From: Achromobacter spanius
Lineage (GTDB): Bacteria > Pseudomonadota > Gammaproteobacteria > Burkholderiales > Burkholderiaceae_B
Length of the DNA: 64,000 nt
Assembly: GCF_002812705.1 (NCBI RefSeq)
Contig: NZ_CP025030.1
Location: forward strand, 3,162,001-3,226,000
Direction: 5' to 3'
The position numbers were made by a program, and so were the translations under genes. Under the pieces are notes generated by a model, which worked only from the letters and a program-made list of their open reading frames with translations, was not told the origin of the DNA and did not search any database. Shown here one piece after another: positions 40,828 to 50,306 of the stretch. The first letter of the stretch is position 1; every line of letters begins with the position of its first letter.

Positions 40828-42168
40828 ATGAAGAATCTGCAATTGGCGGGTGTTGCCCGCGCGATGTTCGCCAGCCGGCGTGCATGGGTATTCGGCGCCG
40901 CCATGGCGCTGGCGGGCGTGGCGAATGCTGCTCCCGTTGAAATCCAGGTCTGGCACGCGCTGTCGGACGCGAATAAGGCCGAGTTCGAAAAACTGGCCAA
41001 GAAGTACAACAAAGAGCAGGACCAAGTCAGCGTCAAGCTGCGTGGTTTCAGTTCGCAAGACGCGTTGGAACAAGAAGCCGTCTCGGCCGTCAAGGCCAAG
41101 AAGGCGCCGAACCTGGTGCAACTGACCGACAACCATTCACCGGAAGTCGTGGCGCAGCACAAGGCCATCCTGCCGATGTATGAGCTGCTGGCCAAGTACC
41201 CCATCAAGGACCTGAACTGGTTCGTGCCGGGCACCAGCAGCTTCACGCGCGACGGCAAGGGCCGCCTGCTGGCTTTCCCCTGGATGGCCGAAGTGCCGGT
41301 GATGTTCTACAACACCGCTTCCTACAAAAAGGCCGGGCTGGACCCGAACAAGCCCGCCCGCACCTGGAACGAGCTGCAAGCCGAACTGCTCAAGCTGCGC
41401 GACGTGGCCGACATCGACTGCCCCTACGCATCGAGCGACCAGGTCACCGTGCACCTGGAGAACCTGGCCCCCATCAACGGCCAGCAGTTCACCAGCAACA
41501 ACAATGGCCTGGACGCCGTCAGCAAGAAAAGCGCCGCGCCCGCCATGCAGTTCGACACGCTCTACATGCGCCACATTTCGTTGATGGTCAGCTGGAAGCG
41601 TTCGCTGCTGTTCATGGCGCACACCGGCGACGCCTCGGCCGACAAGCTGTTCGCCAAGGGCGAGTGCGCCGTGCTGACCGCGAATTCCGGTGCTTTCGGC
41701 ACCTTCGTGAACACCAAGTCGCTGTCGTTCGGCGTGGCGCCGCTGCCTTACTACGACCAGGCTACCAAGTCGGCCGGCCAACCGTTTGTCAGCGGGTCGG
41801 CGCTGTGGGCGCTTGAAGGCCGTCCGCAAGCCGAGGAAAAGGCCACCGCCCAGTTCCTCGCGTGGTTGTCCAAGCCGGTCGTCGCCGCCGAATGGCATCA
41901 GCGTACGGGCTTCCTGCCGCTGACCGAAGCCGCGTTCCGCGCGTCCGACGTGTCGTTCTACAAGAGCATCCCGGGCGCACAGTCCGTGATCGCCTCGATG
42001 AGCAACCGTCCGGCCAGCAACAGCCGCGGCTTCCGCATGGCGAACTACACGCGCATCGAGCCGGTGTTGAATCAACAACTGAACGACGCTTTCGAAGGCA
42101 AGGTTCCGCCCGTGGCGGCCTTGAACAACGCTGCCTCGCAGGCACGCAGCATCGCCGCGCAGCGCTGA
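40828..42168 (+). CDS. ugpB: ABC sugar/glycerol-3-phosphate-type binding protein (UgpB-like)
   Basis: A 446-residue periplasmic binding protein: signal peptide ending AGVANA (about residue 32), then the UgpB-type mature start EIQVWHALSDANK. UgpB binds sn-glycerol-3-phosphate or its diesters. No ugpA, ugpE or ugpC is encoded in the window, so the permease must be elsewhere or the protein serves another role. The ATG at 40828 is preferred over an in-frame start 54 codons upstream inside the previous gene. A strong terminator follows. Confidence 0.86.
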   Translation: MKNLQLAGVARAMFASRRAWVFGAAMALAGVANAAPVEIQVWHALSDANKAEFEKLAKKYNKEQDQVSVKLRGFSSQDALEQEAVSAVKAKKAPNLVQLTDNHSPEVVAQHKAILPMYELLAKYPIKDLNWFVPGTSSFTRDGKGRLLAFPWMAEVPVMFYNTASYKKAGLDPNKPARTWNELQAELLKLRDVADIDCPYASSDQVTVHLENLAPINGQQFTSNNNGLDAVSKKSAAPAMQFDTLYMRHISLMVSWKRSLLFMAHTGDASADKLFAKGECAVLTANSGAFGTFVNTKSLSFGVAPLPYYDQATKSAGQPFVSGSALWALEGRPQAEEKATAQFLAWLSKPVVAAEWHQRTGFLPLTEAAFRASDVSFYKSIPGAQSVIASMSNRPASNSRGFRMANYTRIEPVLNQQLNDAFEGKVPPVAALNNAASQARSIAAQR

Positions 42169-42216
42169 TCTACCGCCGTGCCCGGCAGCGGATACGCTGC
42201 CGACCGCGCCCCTCGA

Positions 42217-42246
42217 AACCCGGTCCAGAAGGACCGGGTTTTTTTT
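42217..42246 (+). terminator. Terminator after ugpB
   Basis: A 10-bp perfect stem (AACCCGGTCC with GGACCGGGTT), a four-base loop and a run of T. It separates ugpB from the pilus genes. Confidence 0.93.
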
Positions 42247-42381
42247 CGTCTGTGCCCCTGCTCGTCGCGGGCGGGATCAATTCATCCATGCGTACATGCC
42301 AGTCTGGCGGCACCCCCAGCCGTCGTCCACCATGCCGTTCATGCGTACCGCTTCCGGTGCGCCTTTCGCTTGCGGTGAGGC

Positions 42382-43326
42382 ATGGTTCGAATCTTCTTCC
42401 TGGCGGCAGGCCTGTCCTGCCTTGGGGCTTGCACTAGCTGGCCCACCAACGGCGGCGCCGCGTCGGCTTGGCAAACCACCGGATCCGCCGCGCGCGGTTT
42501 CCGTTTTGACTGGCGCTTGTCGGGCGACCCGGCGGTGGCGCCCATGCAGGTCTTTGACGATGGCAAAGAGGTTTGGCTGCAGTTCGCCCCCGGGCAGCCC
42601 TTGCCGGCGATCTTCGGCATGCGTGAAGGGCTTGAACATCCGTTGCCGTATACGCGGCGCGAGCCCTACGCCGTGGTCGCGGGCTCGTGGAGCGCGTTGC
42701 GGTTTCGCGGGGGCAGGCTATCGGCCCGGGCTGAGCGTGATGTTGAAGCGTCAGTCATGCTGTCTGCGTCTGCGTCCACATCTGCATTTGCATCTGCCTC
42801 CGCCTCTGCCTCCGCTTCCGCGCTGCCCCATGCCACGCGTTCGGTAGCCATCCCGCCGTCGGGTGTCGGTGAATTGGCTGCACGTGGGCCAATGGGCAGC
42901 GCTGGTGACGCGCCAGCAAAGGCGGCAACCACCGCGCTTGATGCGGCTGTTGACGGGGCCCCGACGGAATCGCCGCCCGCCATGGCCGCTTCCGTGCCAT
43001 CCATATCCGGTGATGCCAGCGCACCGGCTCGGTTCTATCGGGCCGCGCCTCCCGACACCACCCTGCGTGCCGTGTTGGCGCGCTGGGCGGGCGATTCCGG
43101 CTGGACGTTTCGCCCGCAGCATTGGGCGGTGGACGTTGATATTCCCTTGTCTGCCTCGGCCGAATTTTCCGGGGACTTCAAATCCGCTGTGCGCGAGTTG
43201 CTGAGTGCCACTGAACTGGCCGATAAGCCCTTGCAGCCTTGCTTCTATGCCAACCAGGTGCTGCGCGTGGTGCCCTTGGCCCAATCGTGTTCTCGCGCGG
43301 CCGTCACGCAAGGAGCTGGGGCATGA
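42382..43326 (+). CDS. pilL: Type IVb pilus lipoprotein with VirB9-like and TcpQ-like parts
   Basis: A 314-residue lipoprotein (lipobox LGAC, Cys17). Residues about 40-115 (MQVFDDGKEVWLQF, PGQPLPAIF) look like the N-terminal domain of VirB9/TrbG. Next is a serine-alanine linker (128-147) encoded by hexamer-like repeats. Residues about 215-310 (WTFRPQHWAVDVDIP) match the TcpQ/PilL C-terminal domain that docks onto pilus secretins. The first gene of the pilus run, overlapping the secretin gene by four bases. The PilL name rests on position and the TcpQ part. Confidence 0.75.
   Translation: MVRIFFLAAGLSCLGACTSWPTNGGAASAWQTTGSAARGFRFDWRLSGDPAVAPMQVFDDGKEVWLQFAPGQPLPAIFGMREGLEHPLPYTRREPYAVVAGSWSALRFRGGRLSARAERDVEASVMLSASASTSAFASASASASASALPHATRSVAIPPSGVGELAARGPMGSAGDAPAKAATTALDAAVDGAPTESPPAMAASVPSISGDASAPARFYRAAPPDTTLRAVLARWAGDSGWTFRPQHWAVDVDIPLSASAEFSGDFKSAVRELLSATELADKPLQPCFYANQVLRVVPLAQSCSRAAVTQGAGA
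42763..42822. repeat. Hexamer-like Ser-Ala codon repeat in pilL
   Basis: About ten imperfect six-base units of the TCTGCN/TCCGCN type encode alternating serine and alanine. The unit length keeps frame, so slippage would only change linker length. Confidence 0.7.
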
Positions 43327-44912
43327 GCATTTTTCGAATGACCTGCGTCGTCGTCACCGGGGCGCTGGCAGGCTGCGCGGCGTCGCAACAAGCTGCGGAT
43401 CTGAACCGCGCGGCGAAGGATCGGCTTGCCGCCGTCTCGGGCCGTCATCAGGCGTTTGCCCAGGGGCTATCCGACCGGCAAGCCCGTATCGCCGCGCAGG
43501 ACGTGGCCGCGCCTTGGGTAGCCGGCGCGCCGCAGCCGTTGGCGCGCGAGGTGTCGTTGCCTCCGGCCTTGCGCGAGAACGTGCCCACCACGCTGATGCT
43601 CGCCGACGAGACCGACCTGTTTGCGCTTGCGCAGCGCTTGGGCGCCGCCACAGGCATCCCGGTTCGCGTGCAACCGGAAGCCTTGCTTCCCATTGAACAG
43701 TTCTTGCCGCGCCTGGCCGTCACCGGAGGCGTGTCCCTGCCCGCGCCCGTTCGTATGGAAGTCCGCGATGGCCCCTTGCCGCTTGCTGATTTGCTGGATG
43801 CGCTTGCCGCGCGTTTCTCAGTGCATTGGCGGTACGTGCGCAACGCGCTGGAATTCTATCGAACCGACACTCGGGTGTTTGACGTGCGCGCGCTATCGCT
43901 TGCCAGCGCGGTCGATGTGCGGTTGGGCCGGTCGGGCAGCGAAGACGGCGAGGGCTTTGAAAGTACCTCCAGCACTACCTTGTCGGCCAAGGAACACAAC
44001 GCCGTGGCGGTTCTGCGCGCAAGCATCGTGCCCTTCCTGACCCGCTCGGGCCTGGTTGCCGACGCCGTGGATGGCGCATCTTCCATCGTTGTCACCGATA
44101 CGCCCGAAGCGCTGGAGCGCGTGGCGCATTACCTTGAGCGCGAGAACAAGGCTATGACCCGCCGCGTGCGTCTGGTCTTTGAAGAAATCACCGTCATCGT
44201 CAAGCAGTCGGCATCAGGCGGGCTGGACTGGAATGCGCTTTACGCCGCGGCGGGTTCGTCGGCACGCTATGTCATGCCTGCGGCGGCCGCCTTGGGCGCG
44301 GGCACGCTGGAAACCTCGGTAGGCAGAGGCCCGCTGCAAGGGTCGCAAGCCATTGTTTCCGCACTCAGCACCATGGGCGCGATCGTGCGGCACAGCAAGG
44401 TCCCTGTGCTGACGCTGAACCGGCGGCCGGTCACCCACGCGGTCCGCACCACGTTTTCGTACATCGATCGTGTGCAAAGCACCGCCATGCCAGGCACCAC
44501 GTCGGGCGGCGCCAACGGATCGCTGCCCGCCGTGTCCATTACCCAGAAAGAAGAAACGGTGGGCTCGTTCCTGACGCTCGTGCCCGACATTCAGCAAGAC
44601 GGTCAGATCTTGCTGTCTGTTGCCTACGACAACGCGGTCGCGCAACCCTTGAAGACCATCACCTTCGGTGAGCGCGGCAACCAGGTCCAGGTGCAGCAGA
44701 TCACGATCGACGGCAATGGCACGGTGCAGCAGATTGAACTGCGCCCTGGCCAGCCCGTCATCCTGTCCGGCTTTGACCGCAGCACAGACGAACACAACCG
44801 TCAGCGTCTGGCGCCCGGCATGCCCCTGATTGCGGGCGGGCAGGACAGCGCGGCGCAAGAGCGCGAGACCACGCTGATGCTGGTTACGGCGCAGGTTGAA
44901 GAGGGGTACTAA
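43323..44912 (+). CDS. pilN: Type IVb pilus outer-membrane secretin PilN
   Basis: A 529-residue lipoprotein (LAGC, Cys18) with periplasmic N domains and a C-terminal secretin domain (about 350-529: VPVLTLNRRPVTH, QKEETVGSFLTLVPDIQQDGQ split over conserved strands). It forms the ring through which the pilus leaves the cell, as PilN of R64 and BfpB do. Its start overlaps the pilL stop (ATGA). Confidence 0.9.
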   Translation: MSIFRMTCVVVTGALAGCAASQQAADLNRAAKDRLAAVSGRHQAFAQGLSDRQARIAAQDVAAPWVAGAPQPLAREVSLPPALRENVPTTLMLADETDLFALAQRLGAATGIPVRVQPEALLPIEQFLPRLAVTGGVSLPAPVRMEVRDGPLPLADLLDALAARFSVHWRYVRNALEFYRTDTRVFDVRALSLASAVDVRLGRSGSEDGEGFESTSSTTLSAKEHNAVAVLRASIVPFLTRSGLVADAVDGASSIVVTDTPEALERVAHYLERENKAMTRRVRLVFEEITVIVKQSASGGLDWNALYAAAGSSARYVMPAAAALGAGTLETSVGRGPLQGSQAIVSALSTMGAIVRHSKVPVLTLNRRPVTHAVRTTFSYIDRVQSTAMPGTTSGGANGSLPAVSITQKEETVGSFLTLVPDIQQDGQILLSVAYDNAVAQPLKTITFGERGNQVQVQQITIDGNGTVQQIELRPGQPVILSGFDRSTDEHNRQRLAPGMPLIAGGQDSAAQERETTLMLVTAQVEEGY

Positions 44913-44918
44913 GGCGCC

Positions 44919-46271
44919 ATGAAACGAGCCCCTGTTCCTTTCCTGCTTGATTGCCCCGGCGCCAGCCACCAATTGGCGTTCGGCCTGCGATGGCTGGCGC
45001 TGATTGGTTCCGATGTGCCGGCGTTGGCGCGCGCTCGCGGGCGCAGGCTTCGTGCCACACATTTCATCGTGGGCGGATCACCCGCCACCATGGCCGGCTT
45101 TGGCCGTTTGCGCTCGTCCTGGCGCATCAGAGGGCAGGGCGAGCGGGCGCGGCCTGACGGCAGCCCTCGCGTCCAGGCCGCCGCGCAACTTTATGCACTG
45201 TTGTATCCACTGGGCGGGCATTGCCTGATCGACCTTCCTGGCGGCCGCTATTGGCTGGCCGCCGCCCAAGACGGCGTGGTGCTGTCGCAGGCGGACCGGC
45301 TATTCAATTCGCGAGACGATGCGGAGCAGGCCCAGGCGCGCTTGCGGGAACAGCGCCCCGGCCTGATCGAACACGATGCCGATGCGGTATGGGCTGCGCT
45401 AGTGCGGGCGGTGGACCCCGGCGCCCGCATGGCGCGCCTGCCTTCACGCTGGGCGGCGCTGCCGTTTGCCCTGCGCCTGTTCCTGGCGTGTGTGGCCGTG
45501 TCGGCCCTTGCGCCACCGCTATGGCGCGTCGCGTCGTCCTATATTTTTTCCCAGCAACGGCCCTCGCGCGCCGAGGAGACCGCGTCGGCGGGTCAGCAAA
45601 ACCCCTATCAGTCGATGATCAGCGCAATGGCTGCGCATGGGCCTCTTGAGGTTTCGCGGCTGCTGCGCAGCGTGGGAGAACTGCCGGTTCAGGTGCAAGG
45701 CTGGGCGCTGCGCCGTGCGCAGTGTGATGCCCAAGCCAGCGGCTGGAACTGCGCAGCGGTCTATGCGCGCGCGCATCCCCAAGCCACGAACCGTCGGCTC
45801 CACGCCGGGCTACCGGCGGGGTGGCGGGTGTCATTCAAGCCCTTGGACGAAGCCACCTTGGCATGGCATATCGCGTCACCGCCGGTCCCCTTGGCGCGTT
45901 TGATGTTGCCCAGCGCATTGCATGTCGACACCGAGCTTGTCGCCATCTTGCAGCGTTTGCGGCCCGCTTTTTCGTCCGTGACCTTGGCGCCCGCCATCGC
46001 GTTGACGCTCCCCGGGCCTATGTCCGAACCCATGCCCGGGCCTGCGGGCGGGGATGCCGCCGATGTCACGCCGTTAGACCCCTTGCCCGTATTGCGGCGG
46101 CGCACATTGCGCCTGCAAGGGCCTTTGCGATCGCTCGCACTGTTGCCGGCCGCCATCGCGCCGGCGCGTTGGTCGCGCCTGGTGCTTGATGTGCAGCCGC
46201 AACACCGGCCCACCTTGGTCGCCAGCACGCTGGTCGCCGAGCTTCAAGGAGATTTGTATGAACAGGATTAG
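44919..46271 (+). CDS. pilO: Type IVb pilus assembly protein PilO2
   Basis: A 450-residue protein with one membrane helix in the middle (about 183-205), a cytoplasmic N-terminal half of the PilO2 type and a periplasmic C-terminal half rich in proline and arginine. PilO2 belongs to the inner-membrane assembly platform. It lies six bases after pilN and overlaps pilP by 14 bases, whose ribosome binding site is inside pilO. Confidence 0.83.
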   Translation: MKRAPVPFLLDCPGASHQLAFGLRWLALIGSDVPALARARGRRLRATHFIVGGSPATMAGFGRLRSSWRIRGQGERARPDGSPRVQAAAQLYALLYPLGGHCLIDLPGGRYWLAAAQDGVVLSQADRLFNSRDDAEQAQARLREQRPGLIEHDADAVWAALVRAVDPGARMARLPSRWAALPFALRLFLACVAVSALAPPLWRVASSYIFSQQRPSRAEETASAGQQNPYQSMISAMAAHGPLEVSRLLRSVGELPVQVQGWALRRAQCDAQASGWNCAAVYARAHPQATNRRLHAGLPAGWRVSFKPLDEATLAWHIASPPVPLARLMLPSALHVDTELVAILQRLRPAFSSVTLAPAIALTLPGPMSEPMPGPAGGDAADVTPLDPLPVLRRRTLRLQGPLRSLALLPAAIAPARWSRLVLDVQPQHRPTLVASTLVAELQGDLYEQD

Positions 46272-46749
46272 GCACACCATTGCCCGTGGCCCGCGCACGG
46301 CGGCTTGTGTGGCCGTGGCGTTGTGCGCGTGCGCGGGTGCGCCTGCGCCTGCGCAGGCTTCATCACCGGTTGAAGAGGCACAGGCGTGGCCGGAAGTGGA
46401 AACCGTGCGCACCTTGCTGCGCGCCGATGCGGCCGCCGCGCTGGCGGACTGCAATGTGCCGGGGATCTGCCGACCCTGGGCGGAACGAGCAGACCCGGGC
46501 GAGCGCGTCTCACCGCGGCAGGACGACATTCGCGTTGCGGCCATCTTCGGGTCCACCCGGCGGCTCACCGTCGACGTGCTTGTCAATGGCGCGTTGCTGC
46601 GCTATCGGGCGGGTCATGGCGCGCCCGTGGCGGGTGCGGTGTCGCCTGGCGGGTACCGCTTGCTTGCCGTGGAGGGCGCTTGCGTGCATCTGCGGCGCGA
46701 TGAACTCAACCGTACCGCTTGTCTTGATGTGGGCAGGGCCTATCCATGA
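46258..46749 (+). CDS. pilP: Type IVb pilus biogenesis protein PilP
   Basis: A 163-residue periplasmic protein with a signal peptide ending APAQA (about residue 40) and a compact C-terminal domain. That domain has VAAIFGSTRRLTVDV, GYRLLAVEG and a cysteine pair, as in R64 PilP. It probably connects the secretin with the inner-membrane parts. AAGGAGA precedes the ATG at 46258, and the stop overlaps pilQ (ATGA). Confidence 0.83.
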   Translation: MNRIRHTIARGPRTAACVAVALCACAGAPAPAQASSPVEEAQAWPEVETVRTLLRADAAAALADCNVPGICRPWAERADPGERVSPRQDDIRVAAIFGSTRRLTVDVLVNGALLRYRAGHGAPVAGAVSPGGYRLLAVEGACVHLRRDELNRTACLDVGRAYP

Positions 46750-48485
46750 ATTTGTCGACCATGCCGCTGGAAACCTGCGTGCCGCCCGCCTTGCAAACCG
46801 CTGAAGACATCGCTCGGCTGAATCCTCCCTTTGCGCGTGCGCTGGCACGTGACTTCGATCTGGCCTCGTTGGCCGGCAGGCTGTGTCCGGTCATGCTGGA
46901 CAACGGCGACGCGGCTATTTTCGCCGTCAAAGAATACGTCCAGGGCGATGCCGTCGACGAACTGCAACGCATGGTGATTGCGGCGGGATACCGCTTGGCC
47001 GACCCGGCGCGCTACACGCTGCCCGCACCCTTGTTGCTGATGATCGCCCGTGGGCAACTGACGGCGGCGGGATTGGGTAGGCGCGGCGCGGGGCCGCAGG
47101 CCGAACGCACTTCGGGCTTGGCCTCCTTGTTTCTGGACATCGTCCGCTGGGGCGTCGCAGAAGGCGCCAGCGACGTGCACATCAATGTGAATCGGCGGCA
47201 AGAGGCCTGCGACATTCGCTACACCATCAACGGCGACTACGTCGGCACGCAGCGGTTTGCGGGGCTGTCCAACGACACCTTGCTGGAGGTGCTTGCGGTG
47301 GCATGGATGGATGTGCGCGGGGGCAACGGCGCCGTGTTTGATCCCACGGTCGAACAGCAAGGGCGCATCGCCTTTAACGTCGACGGCATTCCCGTCGTGC
47401 TGCGGTGGGCGTCCTTGGCCACTGACGCCGGGCCTTCGGTCTGCCTGCGCATCCTGCGTCTGGATGCCACCGCGGATGGCGACCTGCAAGCACTGGGATA
47501 TCCCCCCCAACAAATCTCAACCCTGCTGCGCGCGCGAGACCGTGATGGGGGCGCCATTGTGCTGGCTGGGGTGGTGGGGTCGGGCAAGTCCACCACCATC
47601 GCAAGCCTGATGCGCGGCATTGAGTCCACGCGCAAGGTCATCACACTGGAAGATCCGGTGGAATACCTCATTGCCAATGCCTTGCAGAACACCTTGGGCA
47701 GCGCGCTGTCGGAATCCGCCTGGCCCGCGTTCGATGCCAAGCTCAAGACAATCAAGCGATCCGCAATGAACGATCTGCTGATCGGCGAGATCCGCGATGT
47801 CAACACCGGCCGTGCATTCATGGATCTTGCCAGTTCGGGCGTCAGCCTGTACGCCACCACGCACGCGGGCACGGCCGCCATGATTCCCGAACGTCTTGCG
47901 TCCGACGCCATCGGCGTGTCGCGGGACGTACTGGCAACGCCGGGCATTCTTAAGCTGCTGATCTATCAAACCTTGTTGCCACGCTTATGCACGGGCTGCG
48001 CGTTACCGATAGACAGCCTGTGGCGGGGGCGTGATGCGGCTGCCTTGTCCGAAGGCGCGCCGGATTGGCGGGCGTGGATAGCAGGCATCTTGAACGCCTA
48101 TCAACTGGATGGCGCAGCGCTACGGGTCAGGAACGCGGCGGGGTGCCCGCAATGCCGGCGCGCGCAGCTACCGGAACTGAACGGCACGGCAGGCCGTTGC
48201 GTCGCCGCCGAGATGATCGAACCCGAACGCACGGAAGGCTTTCTGGAACGCGTGCGCGTGCGCGACAACCTGGGCTTGAGCCAACTGGCCGGCAAGTCAG
48301 CGCCCGCCGGCGACTGGCGCGCATCGGTGCTGCGCGGCACGCGAGCGCTGGACTGCGCATTGCACAAGGTCAGCATCGGGGACGTGGACCCGCGAGCGCT
48401 GTTGCGCCGCTTCGATCTACCGCTGACGCCCGGTGTGGTCGAAGCGCGCGACTCCCTTCGTGACATCGCCCGGGGGCGCTCATGA
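46746..48485 (+). CDS. pilQ: Type IVb pilus assembly ATPase PilQ
   Basis: A GspE/PilT-superfamily ATPase of 579 residues driving pilin polymerisation. Walker A is GVVGSGKS (275-282), the Asp box is LEDPVEY (about 301-307), and the Walker B-like segment is LLIGEIRD near 350. The zinc cysteine pairs CTGC and CPQC lie near 417 and 463. In R64-type naming the ATPase is PilQ, unlike the Pseudomonas secretin of the same name. It overlaps both neighbours by four bases. Confidence 0.92.
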   Translation: MNLSTMPLETCVPPALQTAEDIARLNPPFARALARDFDLASLAGRLCPVMLDNGDAAIFAVKEYVQGDAVDELQRMVIAAGYRLADPARYTLPAPLLLMIARGQLTAAGLGRRGAGPQAERTSGLASLFLDIVRWGVAEGASDVHINVNRRQEACDIRYTINGDYVGTQRFAGLSNDTLLEVLAVAWMDVRGGNGAVFDPTVEQQGRIAFNVDGIPVVLRWASLATDAGPSVCLRILRLDATADGDLQALGYPPQQISTLLRARDRDGGAIVLAGVVGSGKSTTIASLMRGIESTRKVITLEDPVEYLIANALQNTLGSALSESAWPAFDAKLKTIKRSAMNDLLIGEIRDVNTGRAFMDLASSGVSLYATTHAGTAAMIPERLASDAIGVSRDVLATPGILKLLIYQTLLPRLCTGCALPIDSLWRGRDAAALSEGAPDWRAWIAGILNAYQLDGAALRVRNAAGCPQCRRAQLPELNGTAGRCVAAEMIEPERTEGFLERVRVRDNLGLSQLAGKSAPAGDWRASVLRGTRALDCALHKVSIGDVDPRALLRRFDLPLTPGVVEARDSLRDIARGRS

Positions 48486-49618
48486 ACAGGCCGATGCCAC
48501 CCACGCGCTTCTGGTCAAGCATGGCGCTCGATGCCATGTCGACACGGCTCGACGCACTGCGCTTTCGCCCGCTGCGCGCGGACTATTTCGCGTATCTGGC
48601 GGACCTTGTTGAAGGAACGCAAGGGCGAAAGAGCCTGCGCGACATCTTCGAGGACGACGCGCGGCGCTACGGGCCGGGAACGGTGCGGGGCCGCCTGTCG
48701 CGGCATTGGGCGGCGGCGTACCAGGAAGAGGGGGGCGACTTGGGAGTGGCGTGGTGGGGCACGCTGCCGCCGGCCGAATGCCAACTGCTTGGTTGCGTGC
48801 AAGAGGAAGGTGGCGACCTTGCCGCCGCGCTGCGAGACCTGGCGGGCGCCGTCCGGCTGGCGGGGCAGGCGTGGCTGGCGGTGGTGTCCGCCGCGGCGGC
48901 GGGACTGGTGGCGGCAGCGGTTGCGTTCGCCTTGCTATGCGCTATCCCGTACTTCAGTGTGCCGCGCTTGCAGTCGGTCTTTCAGATTGTGCCGCCCGAA
49001 GACTATGGACGCCTGACGCGCAATCTCTTTCGCCTGGCCCAGGCATTGCATCAATGGTTATTGCTTTGGCTCGTGCTTAGCCTGGGTGCGGCCGTCTTGA
49101 GCTTGTGGTCGCTGCCGAACCTCACGGGGGGCTTGCGGTCCGTGTTGGATCGTTGGCTGCTGTGGCGCTTGTATCGCGATTTTCAAGCGATCCGCTTTTT
49201 GTGCCTGCTGTCGGTGCTGGTCCGACAACGCGGCGCGGCCGACACCCGGCTACGCCGCGCCCTGTCTGTGCAAGCCCGGGGCGCGCCGCCTTGGATGCAT
49301 GCCCATCTGCAGGCCATGTTGGAGCACGTTGATGCCGGGGAAAGCGGCCCGGAGATATTCGCCACCGGCCTGCTGGATCAGGAAACGTGGTGGTACATGG
49401 CCGACATGATGGACGTGCTGGGCCTGGAGGCCGGCCTTGCGCGGGTGCGCGAGCGGGTCGAACTGCGTCTGCTCGCGCGCGTCCGCCGACAGGCGGCCAC
49501 GTTGCGATGGTCGCTTCTGATCCTGTCGCTGGCGACGGTGTTGGGCATCACCCTTTGGCATTACGGCGTCATCGACGAATTGCGTCACGCGCTGACCAAT
49601 TTCTATGCAAGTCAGTAG
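48482..49618 (+). CDS. pilR: Type IVb pilus platform protein PilR (GspF family)
   Basis: A 378-residue inner-membrane protein of the type II secretion F family, with about three or four hydrophobic helices (near 135-160, 185-210 and 340-360) and two cytoplasmic four-helix repeats. It couples the ATPase to pilin insertion. It overlaps pilQ by four bases. About 70 bases separate it from pilS. Confidence 0.88.
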   Translation: MNRPMPPTRFWSSMALDAMSTRLDALRFRPLRADYFAYLADLVEGTQGRKSLRDIFEDDARRYGPGTVRGRLSRHWAAAYQEEGGDLGVAWWGTLPPAECQLLGCVQEEGGDLAAALRDLAGAVRLAGQAWLAVVSAAAAGLVAAAVAFALLCAIPYFSVPRLQSVFQIVPPEDYGRLTRNLFRLAQALHQWLLLWLVLSLGAAVLSLWSLPNLTGGLRSVLDRWLLWRLYRDFQAIRFLCLLSVLVRQRGAADTRLRRALSVQARGAPPWMHAHLQAMLEHVDAGESGPEIFATGLLDQETWWYMADMMDVLGLEAGLARVRERVELRLLARVRRQAATLRWSLLILSLATVLGITLWHYGVIDELRHALTNFYASQ

Positions 49619-49688
49619 CTCTTCACGCGCGGATCTGCGGGCTTTGCCCGCCGGCGCGCACTTACCTTATCAACCCACGGAGGCAGCG

Positions 49689-50306
49689 ATGCAGCAGATA
49701 AAGAATATTCATTCGGGCGCCAGGCGCCAGCAGGGCTTTTCCTTGATGGAAGTGTCTATCGTGACCGCCATTGTCTTGCTGATCGCAATCGTCGGTATTC
49801 CGGCAATTGGTTCGTATGTCATTGAAAACAAGGTCCCGAAGGTGGGAGAAGAGATCCAGCGGTTCGTGGCCAGCATGAAGATCAACGCCCAAGGAGGCGG
49901 CGTGACGCCCTACCTGGGATTGGACACGGGCGCGTTGGCGAATGCGTTGCGCGATTCAAGCGTGCTGGCGGTTCAGGGCAGCGGCGCGTCGGCGCGGGTG
50001 GTGCACGGTCTGGGGGGCAGCGGCACGGGGCGCAATGGCGTCGTGGAAGTGGCCGCGGCCGCAGCGGGCGGCGGAGGCCTTGGGTCCGCGTTCGTTGTTA
50101 CGTTGACGAACGTCAGCCACGCGGCATGTCCGGCGCTGGCCTCGGTGTTGCAGCGGGTCTCGGACGTCATTTCCATTGGCGGCGGCGCGGGCGCGACGGT
50201 CGTGAAAGACGCGCTGGCGACGCCCGACGTCCCTTACCGCGCCGCGTCGGCCCAGGCCCAATGCAGCCAGGGCGAGGTCAACACATTCGCGTTCACGGCA
50301 AGATGA
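49689..50306 (+). CDS. pilS: Type IVb major prepilin PilS
   Basis: A 205-residue prepilin with leader ending RRQQG, then FSLMEVSIVTAIVLLIA: cleavage after Gly16, Glu at position +5, and a long hydrophobic helix. Two C-terminal cysteines (AACPALAS and AQCSQGE) can form the TcpA/PilS-type disulfide loop. GGAGG lies six bases before the ATG at 49689, the best ribosome binding site of the cluster, which suits a highly made structural subunit. A longer in-frame start overlaps pilR and is rejected. Confidence 0.92.
   Translation: MQQIKNIHSGARRQQGFSLMEVSIVTAIVLLIAIVGIPAIGSYVIENKVPKVGEEIQRFVASMKINAQGGGVTPYLGLDTGALANALRDSSVLAVQGSGASARVVHGLGGSGTGRNGVVEVAAAAAGGGGLGSAFVVTLTNVSHAACPALASVLQRVSDVISIGGGAGATVVKDALATPDVPYRAASAQAQCSQGEVNTFAFTAR

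Noticed and set aside
42763..42822. Short repeats read as a CRISPR-like array
   Set aside because: Six-base units inside a coding frame, no spacers of constant length, no cas genes; it is a Ser-Ala linker.
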